NCBI RefSeq assembly: GCF_021531695.1
Contig: NZ_JADYUI010000007.1
Span: 1 to 64,000 of the forward strand
Origin: Roseburia hominis
GTDB taxonomy: Bacteria; Bacillota; Clostridia; Lachnospirales; Lachnospiraceae
Reading direction: 5' to 3'
Length of the DNA: 64,000 nt
In this document: positions 46,769-56,275 of the stretch, piece after piece
Layout: the number at the start of each line of letters is the position of its first letter
Numbering within the stretch: the stretch's first letter is position 1
Position numbers and translations under genes: made by a program
The notes under the pieces: model-generated
The model's input: the letters and a program-made list of their open reading frames with translations, nothing else
What the model was told of the DNA's origin: nothing
Database searches by the model: none

Positions 46769-47626
46769 ATGAAAAATTTTTATATTATTACAAATGCATT
46801 AAAAGATGAATCATTGCATCTTACAAAAAGTGTTTGTAGTTATATTGAAGAAAAAGGTGGAAAATGTGCATATCAGTTAAGTGTAGAGACCAGTGGTCAG
46901 TGTAAACTTTCTTTATCGGAAATCCCAAAGGATACTGAGTGTATTCTTGTTATTGGAGGGGATGGTACCCTGATTCGTGCTGCAAGGGATGCCGTAAGCT
47001 TAAAGATTCCTTTTATCGGAATCAATCATGGAAATCTCGGCTATCTATGTGAATTAGAGGAAGACACGGTATATCAGGCAATTGATATGATGTTTGAAGA
47101 TGCCTATATGATGGAAAGTCGCATGATGCTAAGCGGTTATCTGGTAAAGAATGGGAAGCGTACCATGGAACAGTTTGCGTTAAATGATATTGTAATCCAT
47201 AGAAGTGGTGCGCTTCAAATCGTGAATTTACGAGTTTACGTCAATGGTGAGTATTTATCCGAATTTATGGCAGATGGAATTATTGTGGCGACGGCAACCG
47301 GTTCTACCGCTTACAATATGTCGGCAGGAGGTCCGATTGTAGATCCGAAAGCTAATCTTATTCTGATTACACCGATTAATTCCCACACGCTAAATTCGAG
47401 GAGTATCGTTCTCGGGGCAGATGATGAGATTGTAATCGAAATCGGACAAAGACGCCGGGAAAAGGATGAAGAAGTAGAGGTAAGTTTTGATGGAGGCAAT
47501 GCAGTAAAACTTGAAGTTGGGGATCGCATTGTGGTACACAGGGCAGAAACCAGTACGAAGATTTTAAAACTCAGTAAAATCAGTTTTTTAGAAATAATGC
47601 GTAAGAAAATGCACACTTTTACATAA
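46769..47626 (+). CDS. nadK: NAD kinase
   Basis: Phosphorylates NAD to NADP. 285 residues with the invariant GGDGT in VIGGDGTLIRAAR, the GINHGNLGYL loop, NDIVIHR, DGIIVATATGSTAYNMSAGGP and the C-terminal strand set. It starts 2 bases after the tlyA stop with no separate ribosome site, so translation probably depends on tlyA. Confidence 0.97.
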   Translation: MKNFYIITNALKDESLHLTKSVCSYIEEKGGKCAYQLSVETSGQCKLSLSEIPKDTECILVIGGDGTLIRAARDAVSLKIPFIGINHGNLGYLCELEEDTVYQAIDMMFEDAYMMESRMMLSGYLVKNGKRTMEQFALNDIVIHRSGALQIVNLRVYVNGEYLSEFMADGIIVATATGSTAYNMSAGGPIVDPKANLILITPINSHTLNSRSIVLGADDEIVIEIGQRRREKDEEVEVSFDGGNAVKLEVGDRIVVHRAETSTKILKLSKISFLEIMRKKMHTFT

Positions 47627-47637
47627 TGGAGGAATGT

Positions 47638-48090
47638 ATGAAAACAAGCAGACACGCAAAGATATTAGAATTGATTCAGAAAAATGACATTGAGACACAG
47701 GAAGAATTATCTGCTCATTTAGAGCAGGAAGGATATCATGTGACACAGGCCACGGTATCGAGAGATATTCGAGAGCTAAAGCTTACTAAAGTATCCTTAA
47801 ATAATGGAAAACAGAAATATGTGGCTTTGAATGAGACATCGGAGGATATGACGAAAAAGTATACGAGAGTATTCAAGGAAGGTTTTGTTTCCATGGATAT
47901 GGCGCAGAATATCTTAATTGTAAAGACGGTTTCCGGAATGGCAATGGCGGTTGCGGCAGCCTTAGATCATATGGACTGCCACGAAATTGTCGGAAGTATC
48001 GCAGGGGATGACACAATTATGTGTGCGGTGCGGACTGTTGATGACACCATATCTCTTATGGCGAGATTACGTAAGGTGTTAGACGAGTAG
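47638..48090 (+). CDS. argR: Arginine repressor ArgR/AhrC
   Basis: Arginine-responsive repressor, active as a hexamer. 150 residues: winged-helix N-terminus (RHAKILELIQKNDIETQEEL; VTQATVSRDIRELKLTK) and the C-terminal arginine-binding domain with GSIAGDDTIMCAVR. ATG 47638 follows GGAGG by 5 bases; the in-frame ATG at 47626 overlaps that site. A likely target in this window is the ARG-like box ahead of the ABC transporter at 2358. Confidence 0.96.
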   Translation: MKTSRHAKILELIQKNDIETQEELSAHLEQEGYHVTQATVSRDIRELKLTKVSLNNGKQKYVALNETSEDMTKKYTRVFKEGFVSMDMAQNILIVKTVSGMAMAVAAALDHMDCHEIVGSIAGDDTIMCAVRTVDDTISLMARLRKVLDE

Positions 48091-48136
48091 ACAAGCCATA
48101 GATGTTCCGAAATGAGAGAGAGTAGAAGGAGAATAT

Positions 48137-49822
48137 ATGTTACGCAGTCTACATGTAAAAAATCTGGCATTGATTGAAGAAGCAGAGGTTGAGTTTGAAG
48201 AAGGATTAAATATTTTATCCGGTGAGACCGGAGCCGGAAAGTCCATTATTATCGGCTCTATTAATCTTGCACTTGGTGAAAAAGTGCAAAAGGAAATGCT
48301 TCGGGAGAATGCAGACTATGCATTGGTCGAATTGATTTTTGAAGTGACCGATGAAAAAACAAAAGCGGAATTGACGGCAAAGGATGTTGCGGTAGAAGAT
48401 GATACGGTAATCATGAGCCGGAAAGTCACAAATGGGCGCAGCATTGCGAAAATCAATGGTGAAAGCGTTCCGGCATCTAAGATGAAAGAAGTCGCATCTG
48501 TTCTTATTGATATTCATGGGCAGCATGAACATCAGTCTTTGCTTTCTAAGAAAAAGCATCTTGAAATTTTAGATGATTATGCGAAAGAAACGATTGCAGT
48601 TCCCAAAGAAAAATTAAAAGAAAGTTATAAAAAGTTCCGTAAGTTGCAGGAAGAATTAGAAGAAAATTCAATAGACGAAGAACAAAGAGTGCGCGAATTA
48701 TCTTTTTTAGAGTATGAGTGGCAGGAAATCGAAGATGCCGCATTAGCACCGGGAGAGGATGAAGCATTAGAACTCGACTATAAAAAATTTGCCAACGGGA
48801 AAAAAATTGTGGAGGCATTAAACCATGCCTATGAATATACAAAAAGTGGGATGGATGGTGCTTCAGATCTGACTTCAAGGGCAGTAAGGGAACTTTCTTC
48901 TGTTACGGAGTATGACGATACCATAAAAGGCTTTATGGAGGAGCTTTTGGAAATTGATAGCCTTTTGAATGATTTTAACCGAGAATTGTCAGATTATCTT
49001 AGTGAAGCTGAGTTTGATGAGGAACATTTCTTTGAGATAGAGAAGCGCTTAGACGTTTTAAATCATTTAAAATCAAAGTACGGAGATTCGGTGGAAGAAA
49101 TTTTAAAGCATCAGAAAGAAAAAGCAGAAAAAATCGAGAAATTACGTGATCATGATGCATATGTCAAGGATTTAAAGAACAAACTTTTAAAAGCAAAAGA
49201 AGAATTTGAAGAAAATTGTAAAAAAGTTTCAAAAATTCGAAAAAAATATGCAAAAGAGTTAACAGAAAAAATCATAAAAGCATTGTCGGATCTGAATTTC
49301 TTAGATGTCCGTTTTGAGATTCAGTTTAAAGAGGCAGAAACTTATTCCGTAAATGGCATGGATGATGTGGAATTTTTAATTTCGACCAATCCGGGCGAAC
49401 CGCTAAAACCATTGGAAAAAGTAGCTTCCGGTGGTGAATTGTCAAGAATTATGCTGGCGTTAAAGGCAGTATTAGCGGAAAATGATTCCATCGGCACATT
49501 GATTTTTGATGAAATTGATGCGGGAATCAGTGGACGAACAGCGCAGAAAGTCTCAGAAAAGATGAATGTAATCGGAAGAAAACATCAGGTAATCTGCATT
49601 ACACATCTGCCACAGATTGCAGCGATGGCAGATACCCATTTTCTGATTGAAAAATCAGTGAATAAGAATATTACGATATCGACAATCCGGCCATTAACAG
49701 AAGAAGAAAGCGTGTCTGAGCTTGCCAGAATGCTTGGTGGAGTATCAATTACAGATACAGTGTTAAAGAGCGCAAAAGAAATGAAAGAATTAGCGCGAAA
49801 TACAAAAAAATCCATGAGTTAA
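48137..49822 (+). CDS. recN: DNA repair protein RecN
   Basis: SMC-like ATPase acting early in double-strand break repair. 561 residues with Walker A GETGAGKSI, long coiled-coil arms in the middle, signature ASGGELSRIMLALK and Walker B TLIFDEIDAGISG. Length is normal. No clear LexA box was seen upstream, so it may be expressed from within the argR operon. It is followed by a terminator that overlaps the next gene's start region. Confidence 0.98.
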   Translation: MLRSLHVKNLALIEEAEVEFEEGLNILSGETGAGKSIIIGSINLALGEKVQKEMLRENADYALVELIFEVTDEKTKAELTAKDVAVEDDTVIMSRKVTNGRSIAKINGESVPASKMKEVASVLIDIHGQHEHQSLLSKKKHLEILDDYAKETIAVPKEKLKESYKKFRKLQEELEENSIDEEQRVRELSFLEYEWQEIEDAALAPGEDEALELDYKKFANGKKIVEALNHAYEYTKSGMDGASDLTSRAVRELSSVTEYDDTIKGFMEELLEIDSLLNDFNRELSDYLSEAEFDEEHFFEIEKRLDVLNHLKSKYGDSVEEILKHQKEKAEKIEKLRDHDAYVKDLKNKLLKAKEEFEENCKKVSKIRKKYAKELTEKIIKALSDLNFLDVRFEIQFKEAETYSVNGMDDVEFLISTNPGEPLKPLEKVASGGELSRIMLALKAVLAENDSIGTLIFDEIDAGISGRTAQKVSEKMNVIGRKHQVICITHLPQIAAMADTHFLIEKSVNKNITISTIRPLTEEESVSELARMLGGVSITDTVLKSAKEMKELARNTKKSMS

Positions 49823-49832
49823 ACGAAAATAG

Positions 49833-49882
49833 ATTCACATACTATTCGTAACGAAAATTGCGGATAGGATGTGAATTTTTTT
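49833..49882 (+). terminator. Terminator after recN, touching the spoIVB start
   Basis: ATTCACAT pairs with ATGTGAAT and, inside it, CTATTCG pairs with CGGATAG; seven T follow directly. The T run ends at the ATG of spoIVB. Confidence 0.8.
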
Positions 49883-51154
49883 ATGCTTATCAAGGTACAA
49901 AGAGCAATCCAGAAGATGGCAAAATTTGGAATGTTTTTATTGATTTTCTTTTCTTATTATACATTGCAAAATGAAATACCATCAAAAATCAATGTTGTGG
50001 CAGGAAAAACAGAGCAGTTCGATTTTAAGGTTCCGGTTACATTTTCGGCAAAATCAGATGAGGCAGAGGTCTTTGATAACCTTGCTCCAAAAATGCAGGG
50101 GGATGAGGTGACGATTCATACCAATGATGTCTGCAAAATTTCAAATACCTGTGATGAAAGCACCACAATGGTATGCAAATTGTTTGGTGTACTTCCCATC
50201 AAAGAAGTGTCACTTCAGGTAGTTCCGGAACAATCGGTAGTGCCGGGAGGCGAGCCAATCGGAATCTATGTGCAGACGGACGGAGTGCTTGCCATTGGAA
50301 CCGGAAATGTAACGGGATTTGATGGCGTAAAGAAAGAGCCGGCAGCAAGCTTAATTAAAAGCGGAGATTATATCTGTGCGGTCAATGGAGAGGAAATTGA
50401 AACCAAAGAGCAGCTGGTGGAAAAGGTGAATCAGTATGGAGCAGATAAAATAGATTTGTATGTGAGGAGAAATGAAGAATATATTGATGTGTTTGTGACA
50501 CCGGTGCTTGCCAAAGAAGGTGGCTATAAATTAGGTATCTGGGTAAGGGATGACCTTGCCGGAATCGGTACGATGACCTATGTTTCGGATGATTTATCTT
50601 ATGCGGCACTTGGGCATGGTGTGAACGATGCAGACACGAGTTCATTACTGGAAATGAAGGATGGCTCTTTATATCAGACAACGATTGTAGATATCGTAAA
50701 AGGTGAGAATGGAACGCCCGGTGAGCTGACGGGAGTCATTAATTACAGAAAGGAATATTATCTCGGCAGTGTCACTTCCAATTCCGAAGTGGGAATTGCA
50801 GGAAAACTTGATGCGTTGCCGGTTTCAATGCAGGAAAACAAAAGTATTCCGGTAGGATTAAAGCAGGAAATTCAGCCGGGGGATGCAGAGATTATCTGTA
50901 ATTTGAACGGAGAGCGAAAAGCATACACGATTCTGATTAATGAGGTAAATTATAGCGATACCAGGGACAAGCGAGAGATTGTCTTTACAGTCACAGATGA
51001 GGAACTTCTTTCCGCTACCGGTGGAATTGTGCAGGGAATGAGTGGCGCGCCTATCATTCAGAATGGAAAAATCATCGGTGCGGTGACACATGTTTACATT
51101 AATGATCCGACAAAAGGGTATGGGATTTTTATTGAGGAGATGCTGAATGATTAA
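49883..51154 (+). CDS. spoIVB: Stage IV sporulation protein B (SpoIVB peptidase)
   Basis: Serine peptidase that triggers sigma-K activation in the mother cell. About 423 residues: an N-terminal membrane anchor (about 12-30), a PDZ domain around GVLAIGTGNVTGFDGVKKEP, and the S55 peptidase domain with the His in ALGHGVND and the catalytic Ser in GMSGAPIIQNGKIIGAVTH. The start is uncertain: ATG 49883 directly follows the terminator T run, a GTG lies 12 bases earlier, and an ATG at 49916 is also possible. The usual next gene, spo0A, is absent. Confidence 0.94.
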   Translation: MLIKVQRAIQKMAKFGMFLLIFFSYYTLQNEIPSKINVVAGKTEQFDFKVPVTFSAKSDEAEVFDNLAPKMQGDEVTIHTNDVCKISNTCDESTTMVCKLFGVLPIKEVSLQVVPEQSVVPGGEPIGIYVQTDGVLAIGTGNVTGFDGVKKEPAASLIKSGDYICAVNGEEIETKEQLVEKVNQYGADKIDLYVRRNEEYIDVFVTPVLAKEGGYKLGIWVRDDLAGIGTMTYVSDDLSYAALGHGVNDADTSSLLEMKDGSLYQTTIVDIVKGENGTPGELTGVINYRKEYYLGSVTSNSEVGIAGKLDALPVSMQENKSIPVGLKQEIQPGDAEIICNLNGERKAYTILINEVNYSDTRDKREIVFTVTDEELLSATGGIVQGMSGAPIIQNGKIIGAVTHVYINDPTKGYGIFIEEMLND

Positions 51155-51195
51155 ATTGTCTGTCGGTTACACAAATTGCACAAAAAAAGTAGATT

Positions 51196-51223
51196 TTGTT
51201 CCAGTAATATGTTAAAATATACT
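51196..51223 (+). promoter_or_regulatory. Possible promoter of the PilZ chemoreceptor gene
   Basis: TTGTTC (51196-51201), 16-base spacer, TATACT (51218-51223), about 85 bases before the start codon. Confidence 0.45.
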
Positions 51224-51307
51224 ATATAAGAAATTCATTTATTTAATGGAATTATTAGAAAACTTATTCACTGTAAGATAAATGATGGGAAAGGAACGGT
51301 GAGATAA

Positions 51308-53413
51308 ATGGAATACGATGAGAAATATTTTAAGAAAAGTGCAAACAGGCTGGCAGAAATGCTATGGGTGATTTTGAACATGATACTTACAGTTGCCTAT
51401 GCGATAGAAGTGACAAAAGGCGGGCGTACCGTGCCATACTTTATTGTCTTTCTGTGCCTTTGCTGGATTCCTTTTATTTTTGGTCTGATTATGTTGAAAG
51501 TTAAGGGAGGAGACTGGGCATATTATAAGGACGTTGTTGTAGTAGGATATGGTATTTTCTATACATTCGTGCTTATGACCACATACACGAACATTACCTT
51601 CACTTATGTTCTTCCTCTTATGAGTATACTGATTCTCTATAAGGACAGATATTTTGTGCTCAGGGCAGGTTCGTCTGCATTGCTCGTGCTGATTGTGTAT
51701 ATTGTTAAGAATATTCTGACAGGCTACAATAGTCATTCACAGATTGTTGACTATGAGATTCAGGTGGCAGTTCTTGTTTTGTGTAATATGTGTTATGTAT
51801 TGTCCATCAGGCATTTGTGTAAGTCTGATGATGCCATGATGAATTCTGTAAAGGGTAATCTGGACAGGGTAGTTACCACAGTAGAGCAGGTAAAAGATGC
51901 CAGCAATTCCATCGTAGAGGGAGTTACAGTAGTTAGAGAGCTGACTGACGAAAACAAGGACAGCGCATCTTCTGTGGTACAGAATATGACAGAACTCTCT
52001 GAAAATAATACTACGTTGTATGACAAGAGCATGTCCTCTATGGATATGACTTCGAAAATCAACACACAGGTTCAGAATGTGGCAGAAAAAGTAGAAGATA
52101 TGGTGGGGCTTATAGAGGAATCAATGTCTCATTCACAGACCAGTGCAAAGGAGCTGGAGGATGTGGTGGCTTCTACCAATCAGATGGCGGCTCTGTCAGA
52201 AGAAGTTGAAAATGTATTGGTAGAATTTAAAAATGAATTTGAGATGGTAAAGAGTGAGACAGGTACGATAGAGGGAATTACATCCCAGACAAACTTGCTG
52301 GCATTGAATGCTTCCATTGAGGCGGCGAGAGCCGGGGAGGCAGGAAAGGGATTTGCGGTAGTAGCGGATGAAATCAGAAACTTAAGTATGGGTACACAGA
52401 ATTCTTCTAACCGTATTCTTGCAGCACTTGGACATCTGGAGGAGACTTCCGAAAAGATGACGCATTCCATTACGGAAACGCTGAAGCTTATTCAGACCAC
52501 ACGTGAAAAAATAGAAAAAGTCAATAGCAGTGTGACAAGTATCGCGGATGATTCTGTACAGCTGGGCAGCAATATTCAGGTGGTGGATCATGCCATGAAG
52601 GAGGTGGAGGAGTCCAACCGCAACATGGTAAATAACATGCAGCAGATTTGCGAAGTTATGGATGTTATGACAAAGAGCGTGGAAAATGCTGATTATGCAA
52701 CGAAAACAATGCTCGGAAAGTATCAGGAGACTTCTGCAAATGTAGAAAGTATAGAAACCATAGTGGGAGGTCTGATAAAACAGCTTGGTACAGGTGGTTT
52801 TATGGGTATTGAGGATGTCAGAAGTGGAATGAGAATAGGACTGGCTTTAGGCAGTGAAAATGACAGTGCTTATAAAGGAGAGATTCTGGAGCAGAAAGAT
52901 AATACCATGGTAGTACAGCTCAATAGGAAAATAGACAGTGCCGACATAAGCAAGCTGAGACTGAGAATAGTGGTGGACAATATTCTTTATGTATGGGAAC
53001 AGGTGTCTGTTACAGGGGCAAAGAATCGCGCGGATAACAGCTATTTGCTTACGGTAGAAGGCAATCCTACTGTTTTAAACAGAAGAAAATATCCTAGAAT
53101 GCCGGTATTTGACAGCTGTACGGTAAAGACTCTGGCTGACGGCAGAAGTTATGAGGGAAGAATGGTAAACATCAGTGCAGGAGGTTTTGCTTTTTCTACC
53201 CGTGATAAGGCTCTGGAGGGAATTAAAGGGCAGAATATTGAAATCACTATCCCAAATTTTAGAATACCGGAATGTAGATTGCTGGAAGGTCACGTTATCC
53301 GTATTTCAGCAACAGAAGGTCAGTACATAATAGGTTGTCGTATGCCTTTTGACAATGTTGTCATCCGTGATTATATAGCCACGCATTATGATGGAAGTAC
53401 CGTTGCAATGTAA
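51308..53413 (+). CDS. Membrane chemoreceptor with C-terminal PilZ (c-di-GMP-binding) domain
   Basis: 701 residues. Five or six membrane helices fill the first 170 residues with no large external domain. A methyl-accepting signalling coiled coil follows, with the conserved tip [20 protein letters not shown] near 325-350. From about 510 there is a YcgR-N-like beta domain, and from about 588 a PilZ domain with both c-di-GMP motifs: RRKYPRMPV (RxxxR) and NISAGG. It may couple cyclic di-GMP level to a CheA complex. It occupies the place of spo0A downstream of spoIVB, has its own promoter and stands alone. Confidence 0.93.
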   Translation: MEYDEKYFKKSANRLAEMLWVILNMILTVAYAIEVTKGGRTVPYFIVFLCLCWIPFIFGLIMLKVKGGDWAYYKDVVVVGYGIFYTFVLMTTYTNITFTYVLPLMSILILYKDRYFVLRAGSSALLVLIVYIVKNILTGYNSHSQIVDYEIQVAVLVLCNMCYVLSIRHLCKSDDAMMNSVKGNLDRVVTTVEQVKDASNSIVEGVTVVRELTDENKDSASSVVQNMTELSENNTTLYDKSMSSMDMTSKINTQVQNVAEKVEDMVGLIEESMSHSQTSAKELEDVVASTNQMAALSEEVENVLVEFKNEFEMVKSETGTIEGITSQTNLLALNASIEAARAGEAGKGFAVVADEIRNLSMGTQNSSNRILAALGHLEETSEKMTHSITETLKLIQTTREKIEKVNSSVTSIADDSVQLGSNIQVVDHAMKEVEESNRNMVNNMQQICEVMDVMTKSVENADYATKTMLGKYQETSANVESIETIVGGLIKQLGTGGFMGIEDVRSGMRIGLALGSENDSAYKGEILEQKDNTMVVQLNRKIDSADISKLRLRIVVDNILYVWEQVSVTGAKNRADNSYLLTVEGNPTVLNRRKYPRMPVFDSCTVKTLADGRSYEGRMVNISAGGFAFSTRDKALEGIKGQNIEITIPNFRIPECRLLEGHVIRISATEGQYIIGCRMPFDNVVIRDYIATHYDGSTVAM

Positions 53414-53695
53414 TCTAACAGATGCAAAATTAAAAAAGTCAAGTAAGTCATCACGTTTGCATTTTCCCTTAATTGATGACATTGTTAAAATATCTTAACT
53501 CAAAAATGGTTTTAATCAAAATTGAGATTGATACTTTAAGTGTGTATATGTTACAGTAATAAAAAATATGATCAGAGAGGTTCAAAGAGTGTTTTATGAA
53601 GAAATATAAGGCAATTGCGCAATAGCGATGGCTATTGCAAATAAAAAGAACATGTGATAGCCATTGCATCCTAAGTTATTGTTAGGAGGACGCAT
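53414..53695 (+). other. Structured gap before the CD3324-like gene
   Basis: Contains a weak promoter (TTGAGA 53522-53527, 17 bases, TATATG 53545-53550), a 9-codon frame at 53596-53625 (MKKYKAIAQ), and a hairpin GCGATGGCTAT / ATAGCCATTGC (53625-53635 with 53657-53667) ahead of the ribosome site. This could be an attenuator-like leader or the remains of a gene. Near the start, ATGCAAA/TTTGCAT and GTCATC/GATGAC are alternative stems after the PilZ receptor gene. Confidence 0.35.
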
Positions 53696-54001
53696 ATGAG
53701 CTATGTGAATGCAGAAGATGTTTTGCCAAAGATGCTTGTTGAAGAAATTCAAAAGTATGTTGATGGTCAACTACTTTATATTCCCAGAAAGAATGGAAGT
53801 TCATTATCATGGGGAGAAAAGAATGGAACAAAAGAAAAAATGGCAGAACGCAATCAAACAATATTAAACAGATACGCTTTAGGTCAGACTGTTGCAGAAT
53901 TAAGCAGGGAATTTTATTTATCTGAAAAAAGAATTCTGGGAATTATTCACGAATATGAATCCTCAAATAAAGAGAAGGATGGAGGGTTCCGGGATGAATA
54001 G
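53696..54001 (+). CDS. CD3324-type small DNA-binding protein
   Basis: 101 residues resembling the short Clostridia proteins known as CD3324 family, related to the Mor transcription-activator group: SYVNAEDVLPKMLVEEIQKY, a VDGQLLYIPRK strand pair, then a helix-turn-helix (QTILNRYALGQTVAELSREFYLS split over two helices). It probably acts as a regulator; the target is unknown. AGGAGG precedes the ATG, and its end overlaps the next gene by 8 bases. Confidence 0.82.
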   Translation: MSYVNAEDVLPKMLVEEIQKYVDGQLLYIPRKNGSSLSWGEKNGTKEKMAERNQTILNRYALGQTVAELSREFYLSEKRILGIIHEYESSNKEKDGGFRDE

Positions 54002-54419
54002 AGAAAATAAGCGAAAGCAATATCAAAAAGGGTATTATAAAACGCACCCTTGCAACGAAACTTTTATATGTAAGAACTGTGGAAGATTAGTAACACCGGA
54101 AGGTGCAGGAAGTGAGCACAGAAATCATTGTCCAAATTGTCTTTACAGTTTACATGTTGATATTGAGCCGGGAGACCGTGAATCGGATTGCGGTGGACAT
54201 ATGGAGCCGGTATCAGTATGGGTTAGAAAGAATGGAGAATGGGCAATTATTCATAGATGTAAGATGTGTGGTTCATTCAGTTCTAATCGGGTTGCAGCAG
54301 ATGATAATCCAATGAAGCTTATGTCGCTTGCAATGAAGCCTATTGCTCATCCACCTTTTCCAATTGAGAGGATAGAAGAAATGACAAAAATGATGGGTGG
54401 TGAAGGCAGTCTAAAGTAG
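53994..54419 (+). CDS. RNHCP domain zinc protein
   Basis: 141 residues named for the motif HRNHCPNCL that is present here. Cys pairs CKNCG, CPNC, an isolated Cys-Gly-Gly-His and CKMCG suggest two zinc-binding clusters. The biochemical role of the family is unknown to me; it is small, soluble and probably nucleic-acid related. ATG 53994 lies behind GGAGGG and overlaps the CD3324-type gene, so the two form a coupled pair. Confidence 0.88.
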   Translation: MNRENKRKQYQKGYYKTHPCNETFICKNCGRLVTPEGAGSEHRNHCPNCLYSLHVDIEPGDRESDCGGHMEPVSVWVRKNGEWAIIHRCKMCGSFSSNRVAADDNPMKLMSLAMKPIAHPPFPIERIEEMTKMMGGEGSLK

Positions 54420-54444
54420 TATTTTCTGAAAGAGTAGTGATTTT

Positions 54445-54478
54445 AGAGAGCATTTGTCCCTTGGGGCGAATGCTCTCT
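54445..54478 (+). repeat. Near-perfect 16-pair hairpin
   Basis: AGAGAGCATTTGTCCC pairs with GGGGCGAATGCTCTCT around a 2-base loop, with only two wobble pairs. No T run follows on either strand, so it is not a standard terminator. Confidence 0.6.
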
Positions 54479-54583
54479 GGCAGTTAAAGAATGTATGGTG
54501 CATGGTGATGATGGAGCTGAGATGACAAGAATGTATATTCATAGATAACTGCTTGTTTGCGGTAAATTTGAAAGGAGTACAAA

Positions 54584-54967
54584 ATGAAAGTAGAACATGT
54601 AGCAATGTATGTAAATGATCTTGAAAAGACCCGAGATTTTTTTGTGAATTATTTTAATGCTGTGGCGAATGAGGGTTACCATAATAAAACAACAGATTTT
54701 CAATCCTATTTTTTGTCTTTTGAGGATGGTGCAAGAATTGAAATAATGTATCATCCCGATATGCAGGATATGGAAAAAAGCATTCGAAGGACTGGTTTGA
54801 TTCACATAGCTATTAGCGTTGGCTCTAAAGAAAAGGTTAATGAATTAACGGAAAGGTTTAGAAATGACGGTTATGAGGTGTTATCTGGTCCGAGAAATAC
54901 AGGGGATGGATATTACGAAAGTTGTATTGTGGATTTTGAGAACAATCAAATAGAAATAACAATTTAA
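54584..54967 (+). CDS. VOC family (glyoxalase-like) protein
   Basis: 127 residues of the vicinal-oxygen-chelate fold: two beta-alpha-beta units, VEHVAMYVNDLEKTRDFFVNYF and LIHIAISVGSKEKV, with metal-type residues His in the first strand of each half and Glu in ARIEIMY and NQIEITI. This resembles glyoxalase I-type or related metal enzymes; the substrate cannot be stated. AAGGAG precedes the ATG. Confidence 0.88.
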   Translation: MKVEHVAMYVNDLEKTRDFFVNYFNAVANEGYHNKTTDFQSYFLSFEDGARIEIMYHPDMQDMEKSIRRTGLIHIAISVGSKEKVNELTERFRNDGYEVLSGPRNTGDGYYESCIVDFENNQIEITI

Positions 54968-55013
54968 ATGTAAATGCCTGTTTTTATATTATTTTGTTAG
55001 GGAGGCGAAGTGA

Positions 55014-55529
55014 ATGAAGGATATTGTTTTACTGTTTGATACAGCCTGTATTTATGAAATAGTTATTTTGAATTATTTTTTGAAATATACTAAAGCAGAA
55101 ATTGCATTTTGTTCTTTGAATGGGAAATGTATTACTTCAATGGAAGGGTATTCCATAAATGTTGATACTAAACTTTCTGAAATTGAACTCTGTAATGTGA
55201 GAAGTGTGATTGTTCCGGGCGGCAATGTCACGGATATTATGTGTGATGAAGTATATCAATTTCTTAGAAGTATAAACGAAAAGGGACGAGTAGTTGCCGG
55301 AATCTGTGCAGGAGTTGATGTATTGGATAAAGCAGGCATTTTGCAGAATATTAAGTCAACACATTCTGTGGACTTAGATGTGGTCAGGGACAATCATATA
55401 ATAACAGCAAGAGCCAATGGTTATGTAGATTTTGCTATTGAGGTAGGAAAAGAACTTGAATTATTTGAAAATGAGTCTGATTTGCAAGAAACGATTGAAT
55501 TTTGGAAGTATCACAAAAGCATCGGTTGA
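55014..55529 (+). CDS. DJ-1/PfpI family protein
   Basis: 171 residues with the alpha/beta DJ-1 fold. The nucleophilic Cys sits in the elbow VAGICAGVDVLDKAG, and a partner His is in STHSVD. Members act as glyoxalases, chaperones or transcription regulators; this one is short with no fused helix-turn-helix domain, so an enzyme is more likely. Together with the VOC protein just upstream it hints at aldehyde detoxification, which is inference only. Confidence 0.85.
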   Translation: MKDIVLLFDTACIYEIVILNYFLKYTKAEIAFCSLNGKCITSMEGYSINVDTKLSEIELCNVRSVIVPGGNVTDIMCDEVYQFLRSINEKGRVVAGICAGVDVLDKAGILQNIKSTHSVDLDVVRDNHIITARANGYVDFAIEVGKELELFENESDLQETIEFWKYHKSIG

Positions 55530-55821
55530 AAGCCGGTAAGAAAAAATGATTAAAGAATTGTTTGATTGGGGATTATGAACTAATACATATGGAAATTTCT
55601 ATAAACGGAAAAGATACACTCTTGACTTTTCTGTCATTTTCGTTAATATATAAATAGGTTTATATAAACAATATTATATAACGTACTTTACAGTGGAGAG
55701 TTTGGTGGGGACTTTATCCAGTGTAGATACTTATTTCTCATGTAATCCATGGAAGGCATTATAAAAAAGCTAATTTCATGAGTTGAAAACACGAATGGGT
55801 TGGAAGTTGCGGAGGCAGGAT

Positions 55822-56274
55822 ATGAAGATAGAAAAGCTTAAGATGAATCAAATTAAGGATGCACTTCCATTGGTATGGGAGGTCTTCTGTAAATATGAGG
55901 CGACAGATTATCCGGAGAATGGGAAACAGGCATTCTGGGATGCAATACATGACATGGATTATCTGAATGCACTTACAGCTTATGGTGCTTTTATAGACGG
56001 AAAACTAATCGGAATGATTGCGTTAAGGAATGAAGGCTCACATATCGCACTGTTTTTTGTAGATGGGCAATATCACAGGCAGGGCATTGGAAGAAAATTG
56101 TTTGAGGCAAGCCTTACAGAAAACACGAATTCTCGGATTACGGTTCATTCATCTGAATACGCGGAAGAAATATATGCAAGGTTGGGCTTTGTCCGAAAAG
56201 GTGAAATGCAGGAAGAGGGCGGCATACGGTACATACCGATGGAACGGAGATTAAGAATGGCAACACCTATGTGA
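55822..56274 (+). CDS. GNAT family N-acetyltransferase
   Basis: 150 residues. The acetyl-CoA loop is clear in FFVDGQYHRQGIGRKLFEA, and the C-terminal YARLGFVRKG is typical. ATG 55822 follows GGAGG by 6 bases, which rules out the longer frame from 55783. The last residues (LRMATPM) run into the remains of a second acetyltransferase and may be foreign to the original gene. The acceptor is unknown. Confidence 0.88.
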   Translation: MKIEKLKMNQIKDALPLVWEVFCKYEATDYPENGKQAFWDAIHDMDYLNALTAYGAFIDGKLIGMIALRNEGSHIALFFVDGQYHRQGIGRKLFEASLTENTNSRITVHSSEYAEEIYARLGFVRKGEMQEEGGIRYIPMERRLRMATPM

Positions 56275-56275
56275 G

